A DNA stretch of 64,000 bases from Bosea sp. OAE506 (GTDB taxonomy: Bacteria; Pseudomonadota; Alphaproteobacteria; Rhizobiales; Beijerinckiaceae): NCBI RefSeq assembly GCF_040546595.1, contig NZ_JBEPOB010000001.1:4589001-4653000 (forward strand), in the 5' to 3' direction. Made by a program: the position numbers and the translations under genes. The notes beneath the pieces were generated by a model that made no database searches, was not told where the DNA came from, and worked only from the letters and a program-made list of their open reading frames with translations. Each line of letters starts with the position of its first letter. Position 1 is the stretch's first letter. Of the stretch, positions 1 through 8,460 are shown piece after piece.

Positions 1-1525
1 TCGCGGCATTGTTGAGAAAGGGCGTCACCGCCATCGCGGCGGCCAGGATCAGCGCGACGGAGCCCCAGCCCGGCAGGCCCGCGCCGATCTGCGCCAGCCA
101 GCCAGCGAAGACGTCGGTGGCCCCGGTCGAGCGCAGCGTGTCGCTGACCGGGATCAGCGCCGCCAGCATCAGCAGGATCGGCGCGTCGATGCTGCCATAA
201 GCCTCGCGCAGCGGCAGGCAGCGCAGCGCGATCAGCAGGACCGCGGCGGCGAAGAAGGTCAGCGGCACGGGGGCGAGGCCGAAGGCGAGCGTGACCACGG
301 CCGCCAGCACGATCGACACCGTCAGCACCGCCTTGCGGGTCGAGCCCAGCGAGACGACCCGGTCGGCGAGCGGCAGCAGGCCGAGCTCCATCAGCTTTTC
401 CGGAAGCTGCTTCTCGTCGCCCTGGATGACGACGATGTCGCCGGCCCGCAGGCGGATGTCGCGCAGACGCTGCGTGAAGCGCTCGCCCGCGCGGCTGATC
501 GCGATCATGTTGACGCCGAAGCGGGCGTGAAGGCCGATATCGCCGGCGGACTGGCCAATCAGCACCGAATTGGGACCGATGATCGCCTCGCTGACCTGGT
601 CGGGATCGAGCGCGTCCTCCTTCTCGATCGGCCGGTGCTGGCCGTCGAGGTCGAGGCCGCCCTCGGCGACGACGCGTTCCAGCACAGCCGCGTCGCCGCG
701 CAGGAGAAGCGTGTCGCCGCTTTTGAGGCTGGCATCCGGCAGCGGCGCCTGCAGGCGCCGCTCGTCGCGCAGGATGGCGACGATCTGGAGGTCGCCCCCG
801 CCTAAAGCCTTGAGGTCCGCGACTGTCCGGCCCGCGAGCGCGGAGGCCTGCCCGATCCTGGCCTCGGTCACGTAATCCTTGATGTCGATCGCCTGGTCGA
901 GCGAGACCGCGCCGCGTCGGTCCTGCGGCAGCAGGCGATAGCCGAGGGCGAGGAAAGCGCAGCCGGCGAGCGCGACGACGATGCCGACGGGGGTGAAATC
1001 GAACATCGAGAACGGCTGGCCGCCGAGCTCGGCGCGCACGCGCGCGACGATGACATTGGGCGAGGTGCCGACCAGCGTGACGATGCCGCCGAGCAGTGAG
1101 GCGAACGCCATCGGCATCAGGAAGACCGAAGGGGACCTGCCGCCCTTGCGGGCGAGCTGATAGGCGATGGGCAGCATCATCGCGAGCGCGCCGATGTTCT
1201 TGATGATCGCCGAAAGGACCGCGACCGAGAGCACCAGCAGCACGACCTGCGCCTGCGTCGATCCCAGGGCCGGCATGACGCGCGAGAGGCCACGCTCGAT
1301 CACGCGCGAACGGGACACCGCGGCGCTGAGAACGAGCGCGCTGCCGACGATGATGACGATGTCGTCGGAGAAACCCTTGAAGGCCTCGCCGGCCGGGATG
1401 ATGCCGATGGCGACGCCCGCCAGCAGCGCCAGCATGGCGACGATGTCATAACGCAGCCGCCCCCAGAGGAAGGCAGCCATCATCACCGCCACGAGCGAGA
1501 CGGAAAGCAGTTGGGGGGTCGTCAT
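1..1525 (-). CDS. SLC13-family permease with two TrkA-C (RCK_C) domains, 3' end outside the window
   Basis: Minus-strand frame open from an ATG at 1525 to the window edge (about 508 codons, no stop), so the C-terminus is missing. The translation begins MTTPQLLSVSLVAVMMAAF and continues with hydrophobic helices, including an NIGALAMMLPIAYQLARK stretch typical of the DASS/SLC13 core and a VGTSPNVIVARVRAE segment. Two soluble regulatory modules of about 80 residues follow (roughly residues 205-370; the second contains RAGDIVVIQGDEKQLPEK), and then membrane helices resume. This architecture is the known SLC13 permease/TrkA-C arrangement in proteobacteria. Such proteins are inner-membrane Na+-coupled anion (sulfate or dicarboxylate) carriers. 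The substrate cannot be told from sequence. Confidence 0.88.
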   Translation of the reverse strand, partial: MTTPQLLSVSLVAVMMAAFLWGRLRYDIVAMLALLAGVAIGIIPAGEAFKGFSDDIVIIVGSALVLSAAVSRSRVIERGLSRVMPALGSTQAQVVLLVLSVAVLSAIIKNIGALAMMLPIAYQLARKGGRSPSVFLMPMAFASLLGGIVTLVGTSPNVIVARVRAELGGQPFSMFDFTPVGIVVALAGCAFLALGYRLLPQDRRGAVSLDQAIDIKDYVTEARIGQASALAGRTVADLKALGGGDLQIVAILRDERRLQAPLPDASLKSGDTLLLRGDAAVLERVVAEGGLDLDGQHRPIEKEDALDPDQVSEAIIGPNSVLIGQSAGDIGLHARFGVNMIAISRAGERFTQRLRDIRLRAGDIVVIQGDEKQLPEKLMELGLLPLADRVVSLGSTRKAVLTVSIVLAAVVTLAFGLAPVPLTFFAAAVLLIALRCLPLREAYGSIDAPILLMLAALIPVSDTLRSTGATDVFAGWLAQIGAGLPGWGSVALILAAAMAVTPFLNNAA

Positions 1526-1626
1526 CGGCAATCGCCCGCATCATCCCGCGCCGCGGGAGACCGCGCCGGCATTCATCCGCCCATCGGCTCAGCCGGAAAC
1601 CGGTCAGCCGTTTCCGTGCCGATGCG

Positions 1627-2616
1627 CTAAAGCCACTTCTTCCAGCGGAAGAACATGTAGGGCAGCACGGCGAAGAGGATCATCAGCCCGATCGCCATGG
1701 GGTAGCCCCACTGCCACTCCAACTCCGGCATGGTCTTGAAGTTCATGCCGTAGATCGACGCGATCAGCGTTGGTGGCATCAGCGCCACAGAGACGACCGA
1801 GAACAGCTTGATGATCTTGTTCTGCTCGATCGAGACGAGGCCCAGCGTCGCGTCGAGCATGAACTGCAGCTTGTTGGAGAGGAAGGTGGCGTGTTCCTCG
1901 ATGGCCTGCACGTCGCGGACGGCGGCGCGCCATTCGGCCGAGAAGCCGGTCTGCGCCTTCTTCGGTCTCGTATAGTTGGCCGAGAGGAAGAGCAGGACGC
2001 GCTCGACCGAAACCATGCTCTCGCGAACATTCGAGATGATGTGCTCGTACTGGCCGATCTTCTGGATCACCGCCTGATAGGCGCTGCCCTGCTCGACGTC
2101 CTGGCCGCGACCGGCGAAGATCCGCCGCGACGCATCATCGATCCGGTCGCCGACGCCGCGCAGCACCTCTGCGGCGCGATCGACGATAGCCTCGATCAGC
2201 CCGTCCAGCACCGCCTCGGGCTGGGTGCCGCAGCCACCCGGCTTGGTGGCCCGGTTCAGGAAGATGTTGAAGGCGCCGGGCTCGTCATAGCGCACCGTCA
2301 CCAGTGCCTTGTCGGTCAGGATGAAGGTGACGTCCGCCAGCCGGGGCACGATGGTTTCCGACTGGCAGATGATGCGCGCGGTCATGTAATGCGCGCCGTT
2401 CTCGGTGTAGATGATCTCGGACGGCTCGAGATCGTGCATTTCCTCCCGCGTCGGGATCGAAACGCCGAGATGCTTCTCGACGCGCGCATCCTCCCCGGCG
2501 GTCGGGTTCAGCAGATCGATCCAGATCGAATCCACCGGAAACGGCGAATCGGCTTCCACCGTGCGGGGCAGGAGCTTGTCGCGCGTCTGCTGGCAGATTC
2601 CGTGGATCAGGATCAT
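1627..2616 (-). CDS. corA: CorA-family divalent cation (Mg2+/Co2+) transporter
   Basis: A 329-residue protein with the CorA plan: a long soluble N-terminal funnel domain, a long helix (about residues 150-265), and two C-terminal membrane helices. The signature IYGMNF lies at the end of TM1 (about residue 291), and the chain ends in the basic RWKKWL tail seen after TM2. CorA forms homopentameric inner-membrane channels for Mg2+, sometimes Co2+ or Ni2+. The ATG at 2616 is preceded by AAGG at about 7 nt spacing, which supports this start. The length fits the family (about 315-330 residues). Neighbours on both sides are unrelated, and nothing in the sequence shows regulation. Confidence 0.93.
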   Translation of the reverse strand: MILIHGICQQTRDKLLPRTVEADSPFPVDSIWIDLLNPTAGEDARVEKHLGVSIPTREEMHDLEPSEIIYTENGAHYMTARIICQSETIVPRLADVTFILTDKALVTVRYDEPGAFNIFLNRATKPGGCGTQPEAVLDGLIEAIVDRAAEVLRGVGDRIDDASRRIFAGRGQDVEQGSAYQAVIQKIGQYEHIISNVRESMVSVERVLLFLSANYTRPKKAQTGFSAEWRAAVRDVQAIEEHATFLSNKLQFMLDATLGLVSIEQNKIIKLFSVVSVALMPPTLIASIYGMNFKTMPELEWQWGYPMAIGLMILFAVLPYMFFRWKKWL

Positions 2617-2703
2617 GGGCGGACCTTCGGGCGGCGCAGGTTGCAGGCTGAGCGCGGCAGGAACGCCGATCCGCAGCCCGTGTCAAACGCTATGGGCCAT
2701 GCC

Positions 2704-3561
2704 TCATGACGGGACGGTGAAACGCGGCGGCGCGCTGCCGTCCCTGTCCGTGAAGCCATAATGCCGGGCGAGATCGGCAACATGCAGCACACGGCCGGCA
2801 TGGCGCGCCACCTCGGCGTCCTGCAGCAGCGCGGCGACGGCGCGGCCGGCATAGGCCGGCGTCTCGCTGTCCGCCTGCGCGAGGCCGGCCTCGCGGACGC
2901 GCTCGGTCAGGACATGGCCCGGCGAGAGACCGAGCGCGGTGACACCGAAGGGTTTCAGCTCCTCAGCCATGGCCAGCGTCAGCCTGTGCATCGCCGCCTG
3001 CGCCAGATCGTAGAAGACGTCGCCGAGATAGCCGCCGGACGTGTCAAACCCCACCGTCACGATCAGCCCCTTGCGTGACTGGACCATGGCGGGCGCGACC
3101 GCGCGCGCCAGCAACAACTGGGCATAGACGCCGCTTTCGAAGCTCTGGCCGAGCCGCGCCACCGGCCGGCGCCAGAACGGCGCCCCAAAAGCCGAGCCGT
3201 CGGGATAGCGCTCGCCGTCATAGCCCTCATTGCCGCCCCAGACCGCGTCGACGACACAATCCAGCCGCCCGAAACGGCGCAGGCACCAGGAGACAAGCTG
3301 GTCGACCTCCCGTTCGTTGACATGGTCGCAGCGATAGGGATGGCCCTTGCCGCCGGCGGCCTCGACCTCGCGGGCCGTGTCCTCGAAGGTTTCGGGGCGA
3401 TGGTCGGTGCGCGGACCCGCCTCGCTGGAGCGGCCGGTGACGATGACGGTCGCGCCGGCATCCCCCAGCGCCCGGGCAATGCCGCGCCCGAGCCCGCGCG
3501 AGGCACCGGCGACGAGGCAGACGCGGCCGGAAAGCCGCTTCCCGGGATCGTCGTCGTTCAT
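2704..3561 (-). CDS. SDR-family oxidoreductase (DHRS1-like), catalytic Lys replaced by Gln
   Basis: A 285-residue protein with an N-terminal Rossmann fold. The nucleotide loop GASRGLGRG lies at residues 19-27, and a VVDAVWGGN segment sits where classical SDRs have NNAG. The expected catalytic YxxxK reads YDLAQ (Tyr184, Gln188), so the active-site Lys is absent. A Ser lies upstream in VGFDTSGGY. The overall pattern resembles the DHRS1-like branch of SDR enzymes, which act on carbonyl or hydroxyl substrates with NAD(P). With the Lys lost, the protein may have altered or no redox activity; that is inference. It is transcribed away from the methyltransferase at 3642. Confidence 0.85.
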   Translation of the reverse strand: MNDDDPGKRLSGRVCLVAGASRGLGRGIARALGDAGATVIVTGRSSEAGPRTDHRPETFEDTAREVEAAGGKGHPYRCDHVNEREVDQLVSWCLRRFGRLDCVVDAVWGGNEGYDGERYPDGSAFGAPFWRRPVARLGQSFESGVYAQLLLARAVAPAMVQSRKGLIVTVGFDTSGGYLGDVFYDLAQAAMHRLTLAMAEELKPFGVTALGLSPGHVLTERVREAGLAQADSETPAYAGRAVAALLQDAEVARHAGRVLHVADLARHYGFTDRDGSAPPRFTVPS

Positions 3562-3641
3562 TGCTAAGGGCCTCGCGGTCGGACAGGCGGAGCAGCAGTT
3601 GATGCTCTAGACGAGCGCTCCCCTAAAAGGCGAGAGCGATC

Positions 3642-4431
3642 ATGGAAGCCAGTGACGTCGCCGCCTGTTGGGAGGGCAATGCCGAAACCTGGACCCGCCA
3701 GGCGCGGGCCGGCTACGATCTCTACCGCGACGCTCTCAACACGCCCGTCTTCATGGCGAACCTGCCCGATGTGGCGGGGTTCGAGGGGCTCGATATCGGC
3801 TGCGGCGAGGGTGCGAACTCGCGCCTACTCGCGCAGGCCGGCGCGCGCATGAGTGCGATCGACATCGCTCCGACCTTCATCCGCCATGCGCTGGCAACCG
3901 AAGCCACGCAGCCACTCGGCATCGCCTACCAGGTCGGCGACGGCATGGCCCTGCCCTTCCCCGATGCGCGCTTCGACTTCGCCACCGCCTTCATGTCGCT
4001 GATGGACATGCCGCGGCAGGACCTCGTGCTGTCCGAGGCGGCACGCGTGCTGAAGCCGGGCGGCTTCCTGCAGTTCTCGATCCTTCACCCGTGTTTCACG
4101 CCACCGCAAGGTGCTGCGCGAACCGGACGGGACCGTGCGCGCCGTCGAGGTCGCCCTATACTTTGACGGCATCGATGGCGCGCTCGACATCTGGCGCTTC
4201 GGCGCCGCTCCACCCGAGGAGAAAGCCGCCGTCGAGCCGTTCCGGGTGCCGCGCTTCCACCGCACCCTGAGCGAGTGGGTGGCGCTGATCGTTCGAGCTG
4301 GGCTCACGATCGAGCACATGGCCGAGCCCTCGGCCAGCCCCGAGATAGCCCGCCTGCATCCCTATATCGCCGACACTCGCGTCGCCCCGCTGTTCCTGCA
4401 CATCCGCGTCCGCAAGCCGGCCGCGGGATAG
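3642..4431 (+). pseudogene. Class I SAM-dependent methyltransferase, frameshifted
   Basis: The N-terminal 150 or so residues show a class I methyltransferase: motif I LDIGCGEGANS, the acidic AIDIAP strand end, and VLKPGGFLQFSILHPCF. After HPCF (4097) the frame moves by a net +1. The matching C-terminal half continues in the next frame from CGC-CAC-CGC-AAG at 4099 to the stop at 4431 (FDGIDGALDIWRFG, then FRVPRFHRTLSEW). Joined, the product is about 262 residues, the usual size for this UbiE/Methyltransf_11-type group. The break could be one extra base or the loss of one CACCG copy from a short tandem (see findings). As written, the protein is truncated and gains a random basic tail. Substrate unknown. 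Confidence 0.82.
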
Positions 4432-4448
4432 CGCAGCGCAGGCCGCTC

Positions 4449-6224
4449 TCAGGCCGCGAAGACGGCGGCCGCGTCCGCGATGGCGCCCGCGCCCTCCGTC
4501 ACCGCGAGTTCCAGCGCGGGCGCTTCCGTCACCAGGATCTCGGCGAAGAAGCGGGCTGTGGCGAGGTCATCAGTCCCTTGCGCCTCTGTGCGGGTGGCGA
4601 GCGCCTTGCGGGCGAGGCCTGTGCCGCCCTGCGCCAAGGCGAAGAGCTTGAGATAGGGCGTCGCGCCGGCCAGGACGGCCCCCTGGTCGCTGCCCATGGT
4701 CGCCAGCATCCACTGCGTCGCGCGCTCCAGCGCATCGACGGCGGCGCCCAGACGCGCCGCGCTGTGGCCGAAGCCGGGGGTGTTGGCCGCCTTCACCTCC
4801 GACACCACGGCGCGCATCTGCGCGATCAGGTCGGCCACCGCCTGTCCGCCCGAGAGCGGCAGCTTGCGCAGCACGAGGTCGATGGCCTGGATGCCGTTGG
4901 TGCCCTCATAGATCGTGGCGATGCGGGCATCGCGCAGATGCTGGGCGGCGCCGGTCTCCTCGACATAGCCCATGCCGCCATGGATCTGGATGCCGGTGGA
5001 GGCGACCTCGACGCCGATATCGGTGGCATAGGCCTTGGCGACGGGTGTAAGGATCGCGGCGCGTTCGGCCGCGGCCTTGCGCGCGGCCTCGTCGGCCTCG
5101 CGGTGGGAACGGTCGAGCGCTTCGGCGACCTGATAGGCGATGGCGCGAGCGGCTTGAGTCTTGGCGCGCATCTCCATGAGCATCCGCCGGACGTCGGGAT
5201 GCATGATGATCGGGCTCATCGGCGCCCCCTTGGGCGCATCAAGCGCCGTGCCCTGGCGGCGCTCCCTCGCGAAATACAGCGCCTGCTGATAGGCCCGCTC
5301 GGCGATGGCGACGCCCTGGAGCGCGACGTTGAGGCGGGCGTTGTTCATCATCGTGAACATGCAGGCGAGGCCGCGGTTTTCCTCGCCGATCAACCAGCCG
5401 ATCGCGCCGCCCTTGTCGCCATAAGCCATGGAGCAGGTCGGAGAAGCGTGGATGCCGAGCTTGTGCTCGATGCCGGAGCAGCGCAGGTCGTTATGAGCGC
5501 CGAGCGAACCATCGCCGTTGACGAGGTATTTCGGCACCAGGAAGAGCGAGATGCCGCGCGTGCCGGCCGGCGCATCGGGCAGGCGCGCCAGCACAAGATG
5601 CACGATGTTCTCGGTCAGGTCGTGCTCGCCATAGGTGATGTAGATCTTCTGGCCGGTGATCTTGTAGGTGCCGTCGCCCACCGGCTCGGCCTTGGCGCGC
5701 AGCGCGTTGAGATCGGAGCCCGCCTGCGGCTCGGTCAGGTTCATCGTGCCCATCCACTCGCCTGAGACGAGCTTGGGCAGATAGGTCTCCTTGAGATGCT
5801 CCGAGCCATGGGCGTGCAGCGCCTCGATGGCGCCGACCGTCAGCAGCGGCCCGAGCGCGAAGGCAAAGGCCGCAGAGTTCCACATCTCGATGCAGGCCGA
5901 TTGCAGCAGCGCCGGCAGCCCCTGGCCGCCATGCTCTGCCGGGGCCGGAAGCGCGTTCCAGCCTGCGCCTGCCCAGGCGGTGTAGGCATCCTTCCAGCCC
6001 GGCGGCGTGGTCACGACGCCATCCTTCAGAACCGAGCCGTGCTTGTCGCCGATGCGGTTCAGCGGCGCGAGCACGTCTCCAGCGAATTTCGCGGCTTCGT
6101 CGAGCACGGCCTGAGCCATGTCGCCATCAAGCTCCGGCGCCAGACCATCCGCGATCAGCCGGTCGAGGCCCGCGACATGACGCATCGTGGCGAGGATGTC
6201 CTCGACGGGGGCGCGATAGCTCAT
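4449..6224 (-). CDS. Acyl-CoA dehydrogenase with extended C-terminal domain
   Basis: A 591-residue flavoprotein of the long acyl-CoA dehydrogenase type: N-terminal helical domain, the FAD/beta-domain signature MNLTEPQAGSDLNALRAKAE, the C-terminal helical domain with YEGTNGIQAIDL (whose Glu is the usual base in this subfamily), and an extra C-terminal domain (about residues 465-590). It oxidises a fatty acyl-CoA to the trans-2-enoyl-CoA and passes electrons to ETF. The chosen start, MSYRAPVEDI at 6224, has GGAGAA about 5 nt upstream. An in-frame start 48 nt further upstream (6272) would add an unconserved leader. A promoter with an overlapping palindrome lies upstream at 6405-6432. Confidence 0.92.
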   Translation of the reverse strand: MSYRAPVEDILATMRHVAGLDRLIADGLAPELDGDMAQAVLDEAAKFAGDVLAPLNRIGDKHGSVLKDGVVTTPPGWKDAYTAWAGAGWNALPAPAEHGGQGLPALLQSACIEMWNSAAFAFALGPLLTVGAIEALHAHGSEHLKETYLPKLVSGEWMGTMNLTEPQAGSDLNALRAKAEPVGDGTYKITGQKIYITYGEHDLTENIVHLVLARLPDAPAGTRGISLFLVPKYLVNGDGSLGAHNDLRCSGIEHKLGIHASPTCSMAYGDKGGAIGWLIGEENRGLACMFTMMNNARLNVALQGVAIAERAYQQALYFARERRQGTALDAPKGAPMSPIIMHPDVRRMLMEMRAKTQAARAIAYQVAEALDRSHREADEAARKAAAERAAILTPVAKAYATDIGVEVASTGIQIHGGMGYVEETGAAQHLRDARIATIYEGTNGIQAIDLVLRKLPLSGGQAVADLIAQMRAVVSEVKAANTPGFGHSAARLGAAVDALERATQWMLATMGSDQGAVLAGATPYLKLFALAQGGTGLARKALATRTEAQGTDDLATARFFAEILVTEAPALELAVTEGAGAIADAAAVFAA

Positions 6225-6404
6225 CGTGTCTTCTCCCTGCACGCCAGCCTTGCCACTGTCGCAGCCGGCCATTCTCTGTTTTCGTGACGTCGGCCGACCG
6301 TGCGCCTTGCTCCGGCCAGCCGCTTTTGGCGTTGCCGCGATGGTAGCGAGGAACTATCCCCGATGCCATGCGCTGCGCGAACGGCTCCGCTGCAGCACGG
6401 ATAT

Positions 6405-6432
6405 AGTTTATATGTAAACCGTCTTGGGTCAA
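6405..6432 (-). promoter_or_regulatory. Putative sigma70-like promoter with overlapping palindromic operator, upstream of the acyl-CoA dehydrogenase
   Basis: Read on the minus strand, TTGACC (6432-6427) and TAAACT (6410-6405) are separated by 16 nt. The perfect inverted repeat GTTTA-TATG-TAAAC (6406-6419) lies across the spacer and the -10 element. A dimeric repressor bound there would block transcription; which one is unknown. The leader to the 6224 start would be roughly 175 nt. Confidence 0.5.
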
Positions 6433-6488
6433 TCGGGCGCGACCGCCCGGCGATGGAGCCATGGTGACGCAGATTCCCGTGACGCAGG

Positions 6489-7469
6489 ATGCCCCCGTCC
6501 CCCCGCATGACAGAGCGCCTGCGCCCTGATCCAGCCGGGATCGCGCGGGCAGCGGAGCTGTTGCGTGAGGGCCGCCTCGTCGCGCTGCCGACCGAGACGG
6601 TCTACGGGCTCGCGGCTGACGCGACCTCCGGCACCGCAGTCGCCGGCATCTATGCCGCCAAGGAACGGCCGAGCTTCAACCCACTGATCGCGCATCTGCC
6701 CGATCTCGCCGCCGCCCGCCGGCAGGGGCTGTTCGACGCCAACGCGCTGGCGCTGGCCAGAGCCTTCTGGCCAGGCCCGCTCACGCTGGTCGTGCCGGTC
6801 TCCGCCGGTTGCGAGGTCAGCGAGCTGGCGCGCGCCGGACTGGGATCGGTCGCGCTGCGGGTGCCGTCGCATCCGGTCGCTCGTGCGATCCTGCAAGCGG
6901 CGGGACGCCCCATTGCAGCCCCCTCCGCGAACCGCTCGGGCCGTGTCAGCGCGACCAGCGCGGCGCACGTGCTTGAAGATCTCGACGGGCGGATCGACGC
7001 GGTGCTGGACGGGGGCGTAACGGCGGTCGGCGTCGAATCCACCATCGTCGCCTGCCTCGACGGCGCGCCACGCCTGCTGCGGCCCGGCGGCGTGCCCCGC
7101 GCCGCGATCGAGGGCGTGATCGGGCGCTCCCTCGTGCTTGCGGGCGAGGCCGGCATGGCGCCGATCTCGCCGGGTCTGCTCGCTTCTCACTACGCGCCTG
7201 CCGCGCGCATCCGGCTCGAGGCGGAGGCCCCTCGCCCCGGCGAGGCCTGGCTCGGCTTTGGCAGCGACCCTGCACTGGTGGCGAGCGCCGCACCCGCGCT
7301 CGATCTCAGCCCCGGCGGCGATCTCACGGAAGCCGCGGCGAACCTGTTCGGGCATTTGCGGGCGCTCGATGCGGCTGGCCCCGCCGTGATCGCGATCGCG
7401 CCGATCCCCGATGACGGGCTGGGCGAGGCGATCAACGACCGGCTCCGGAGGGCTGCCGCGCCGCGCTGA
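6489..7469 (+). CDS. tsaC: L-threonylcarbamoyladenylate synthase (Sua5/YrdC with C-terminal Sua5 domain)
   Basis: A 326-residue protein. The N-terminal YrdC domain carries LPTETVYGLAADA, the KERPSFNPL loop and PSANRSGRVSAT, which form the ATP/threonine/bicarbonate site. A linker and a smaller Sua5 domain (about residues 215-325) follow. The enzyme makes L-threonylcarbamoyl-AMP in the cytoplasm for the universal t6A37 modification of ANN-decoding tRNAs, handing it to TsaB/D/E. The length and C-terminal domain mark the Sua5 type rather than the short TsaC type. Two starts are possible, ATG 6489 and ATG 6507, and neither has a convincing ribosome site. Confidence 0.93.
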   Translation: MPPSPRMTERLRPDPAGIARAAELLREGRLVALPTETVYGLAADATSGTAVAGIYAAKERPSFNPLIAHLPDLAAARRQGLFDANALALARAFWPGPLTLVVPVSAGCEVSELARAGLGSVALRVPSHPVARAILQAAGRPIAAPSANRSGRVSATSAAHVLEDLDGRIDAVLDGGVTAVGVESTIVACLDGAPRLLRPGGVPRAAIEGVIGRSLVLAGEAGMAPISPGLLASHYAPAARIRLEAEAPRPGEAWLGFGSDPALVASAAPALDLSPGGDLTEAAANLFGHLRALDAAGPAVIAIAPIPDDGLGEAINDRLRRAAAPR

Positions 7470-7539
7470 AACCGCCCGCGCACTTGCACTCCTGCAAGAT
7501 TTCGGATTGCCTGCCGGGGACCGTCGGCAGGGGCCCGTC

Positions 7540-8439
7540 ATGACCACCAATCTCGCCTGGGATGACTTCCGGCTGGTCAAGGCGATCGCCGACCATCACG
7601 GGCTGACGGGGGCGGCGGCGGCGCTCGGCGTCAACCATTCCACCGTGTTCCGCCGCCTCGGGCAGATCGAGGAGCAGGTCGGGCTGCAGCTCTTCGAACG
7701 ACGCAAGACCGGCTATGTCGCGACCGTCGCCGGCGTCGAGATGGCGATGCTGGCCGCCCGCGTCGAGGACGATGTCGCCGCCTTCAGCCGCCGGCTGGCG
7801 GGGCGCGACCTCGCACCCTCGGGCGAATTGCGCATCACCACCACCGACACGCTCTATCTCAACCTGCTGCTGCCGATCTTCGCTGCCTTCCGCGCCCTCC
7901 ATCCGGCCATCCGCCTCGACGTCGTGATCGGCAACCAGGCGCTCAACCTGTCGAAGCGCGACGCCGATATCGCGATCCGCGCCAGCGACGCGCCGGGCGA
8001 AACGCTGGTCGGGCGCCGGCTGGCGACGCTGAACTGGGCGATCTATGGCAACGCCGCCCAGAGCGCGGCCGGCTTGGGCGATCCCGACAGCCTGTTCGCG
8101 CGCGACTGGGTCGCACTCGGCGATGCGCTGGGCCATGTCAAAGCCGCCCGCTATGTCCGCGAGAAGGTGGCGCCGGAACGCATCGCGCTGAAGAGTTCGG
8201 CCGTGCTCGGGCTGGCGGAGGCGGTTGAGCAGGGGCTCGGCATCGGCCCCCTGCCCTGCTTCATCGCCGACCAGCGCCCCGCGCTGGTACGGCTGCTGCC
8301 ACCCGACCCCGATTTCTCGACCGGGCTGTGGATCCTGACCCATCCCGACATCCGCAACGCCCCGCGCGTGCGCGCCTTCATGGACTATGTCGGCGGCGAA
8401 CTGGCGAAGAAGCGCGGGCTGATCGAGGGGACAGGGTAG
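7540..8439 (+). CDS. LysR-family transcriptional regulator
   Basis: A 299-residue regulator. The N-terminal winged helix-turn-helix (about residues 5-60) includes LTGAAAALGVNHSTVFRRL and LQLFERRKTGYVAT. A LysR substrate-binding domain follows, including ELRITTTDTLYLNLLLPIF and DADIAIRASD. ATG 7540 is taken as the start because it gives the canonical length and N-terminus; the open frame extends upstream into the end of the Sua5 gene. LysR proteins bind as tetramers next to their targets and respond to a small effector. The target is not evident: the divergent partner usual for LysR genes is absent, because the upstream gene is co-directional. Confidence 0.9.
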   Translation: MTTNLAWDDFRLVKAIADHHGLTGAAAALGVNHSTVFRRLGQIEEQVGLQLFERRKTGYVATVAGVEMAMLAARVEDDVAAFSRRLAGRDLAPSGELRITTTDTLYLNLLLPIFAAFRALHPAIRLDVVIGNQALNLSKRDADIAIRASDAPGETLVGRRLATLNWAIYGNAAQSAAGLGDPDSLFARDWVALGDALGHVKAARYVREKVAPERIALKSSAVLGLAEAVEQGLGIGPLPCFIADQRPALVRLLPPDPDFSTGLWILTHPDIRNAPRVRAFMDYVGGELAKKRGLIEGTG

Positions 8440-8460
8440 GTCCCCTCCACGGTACCGGCT

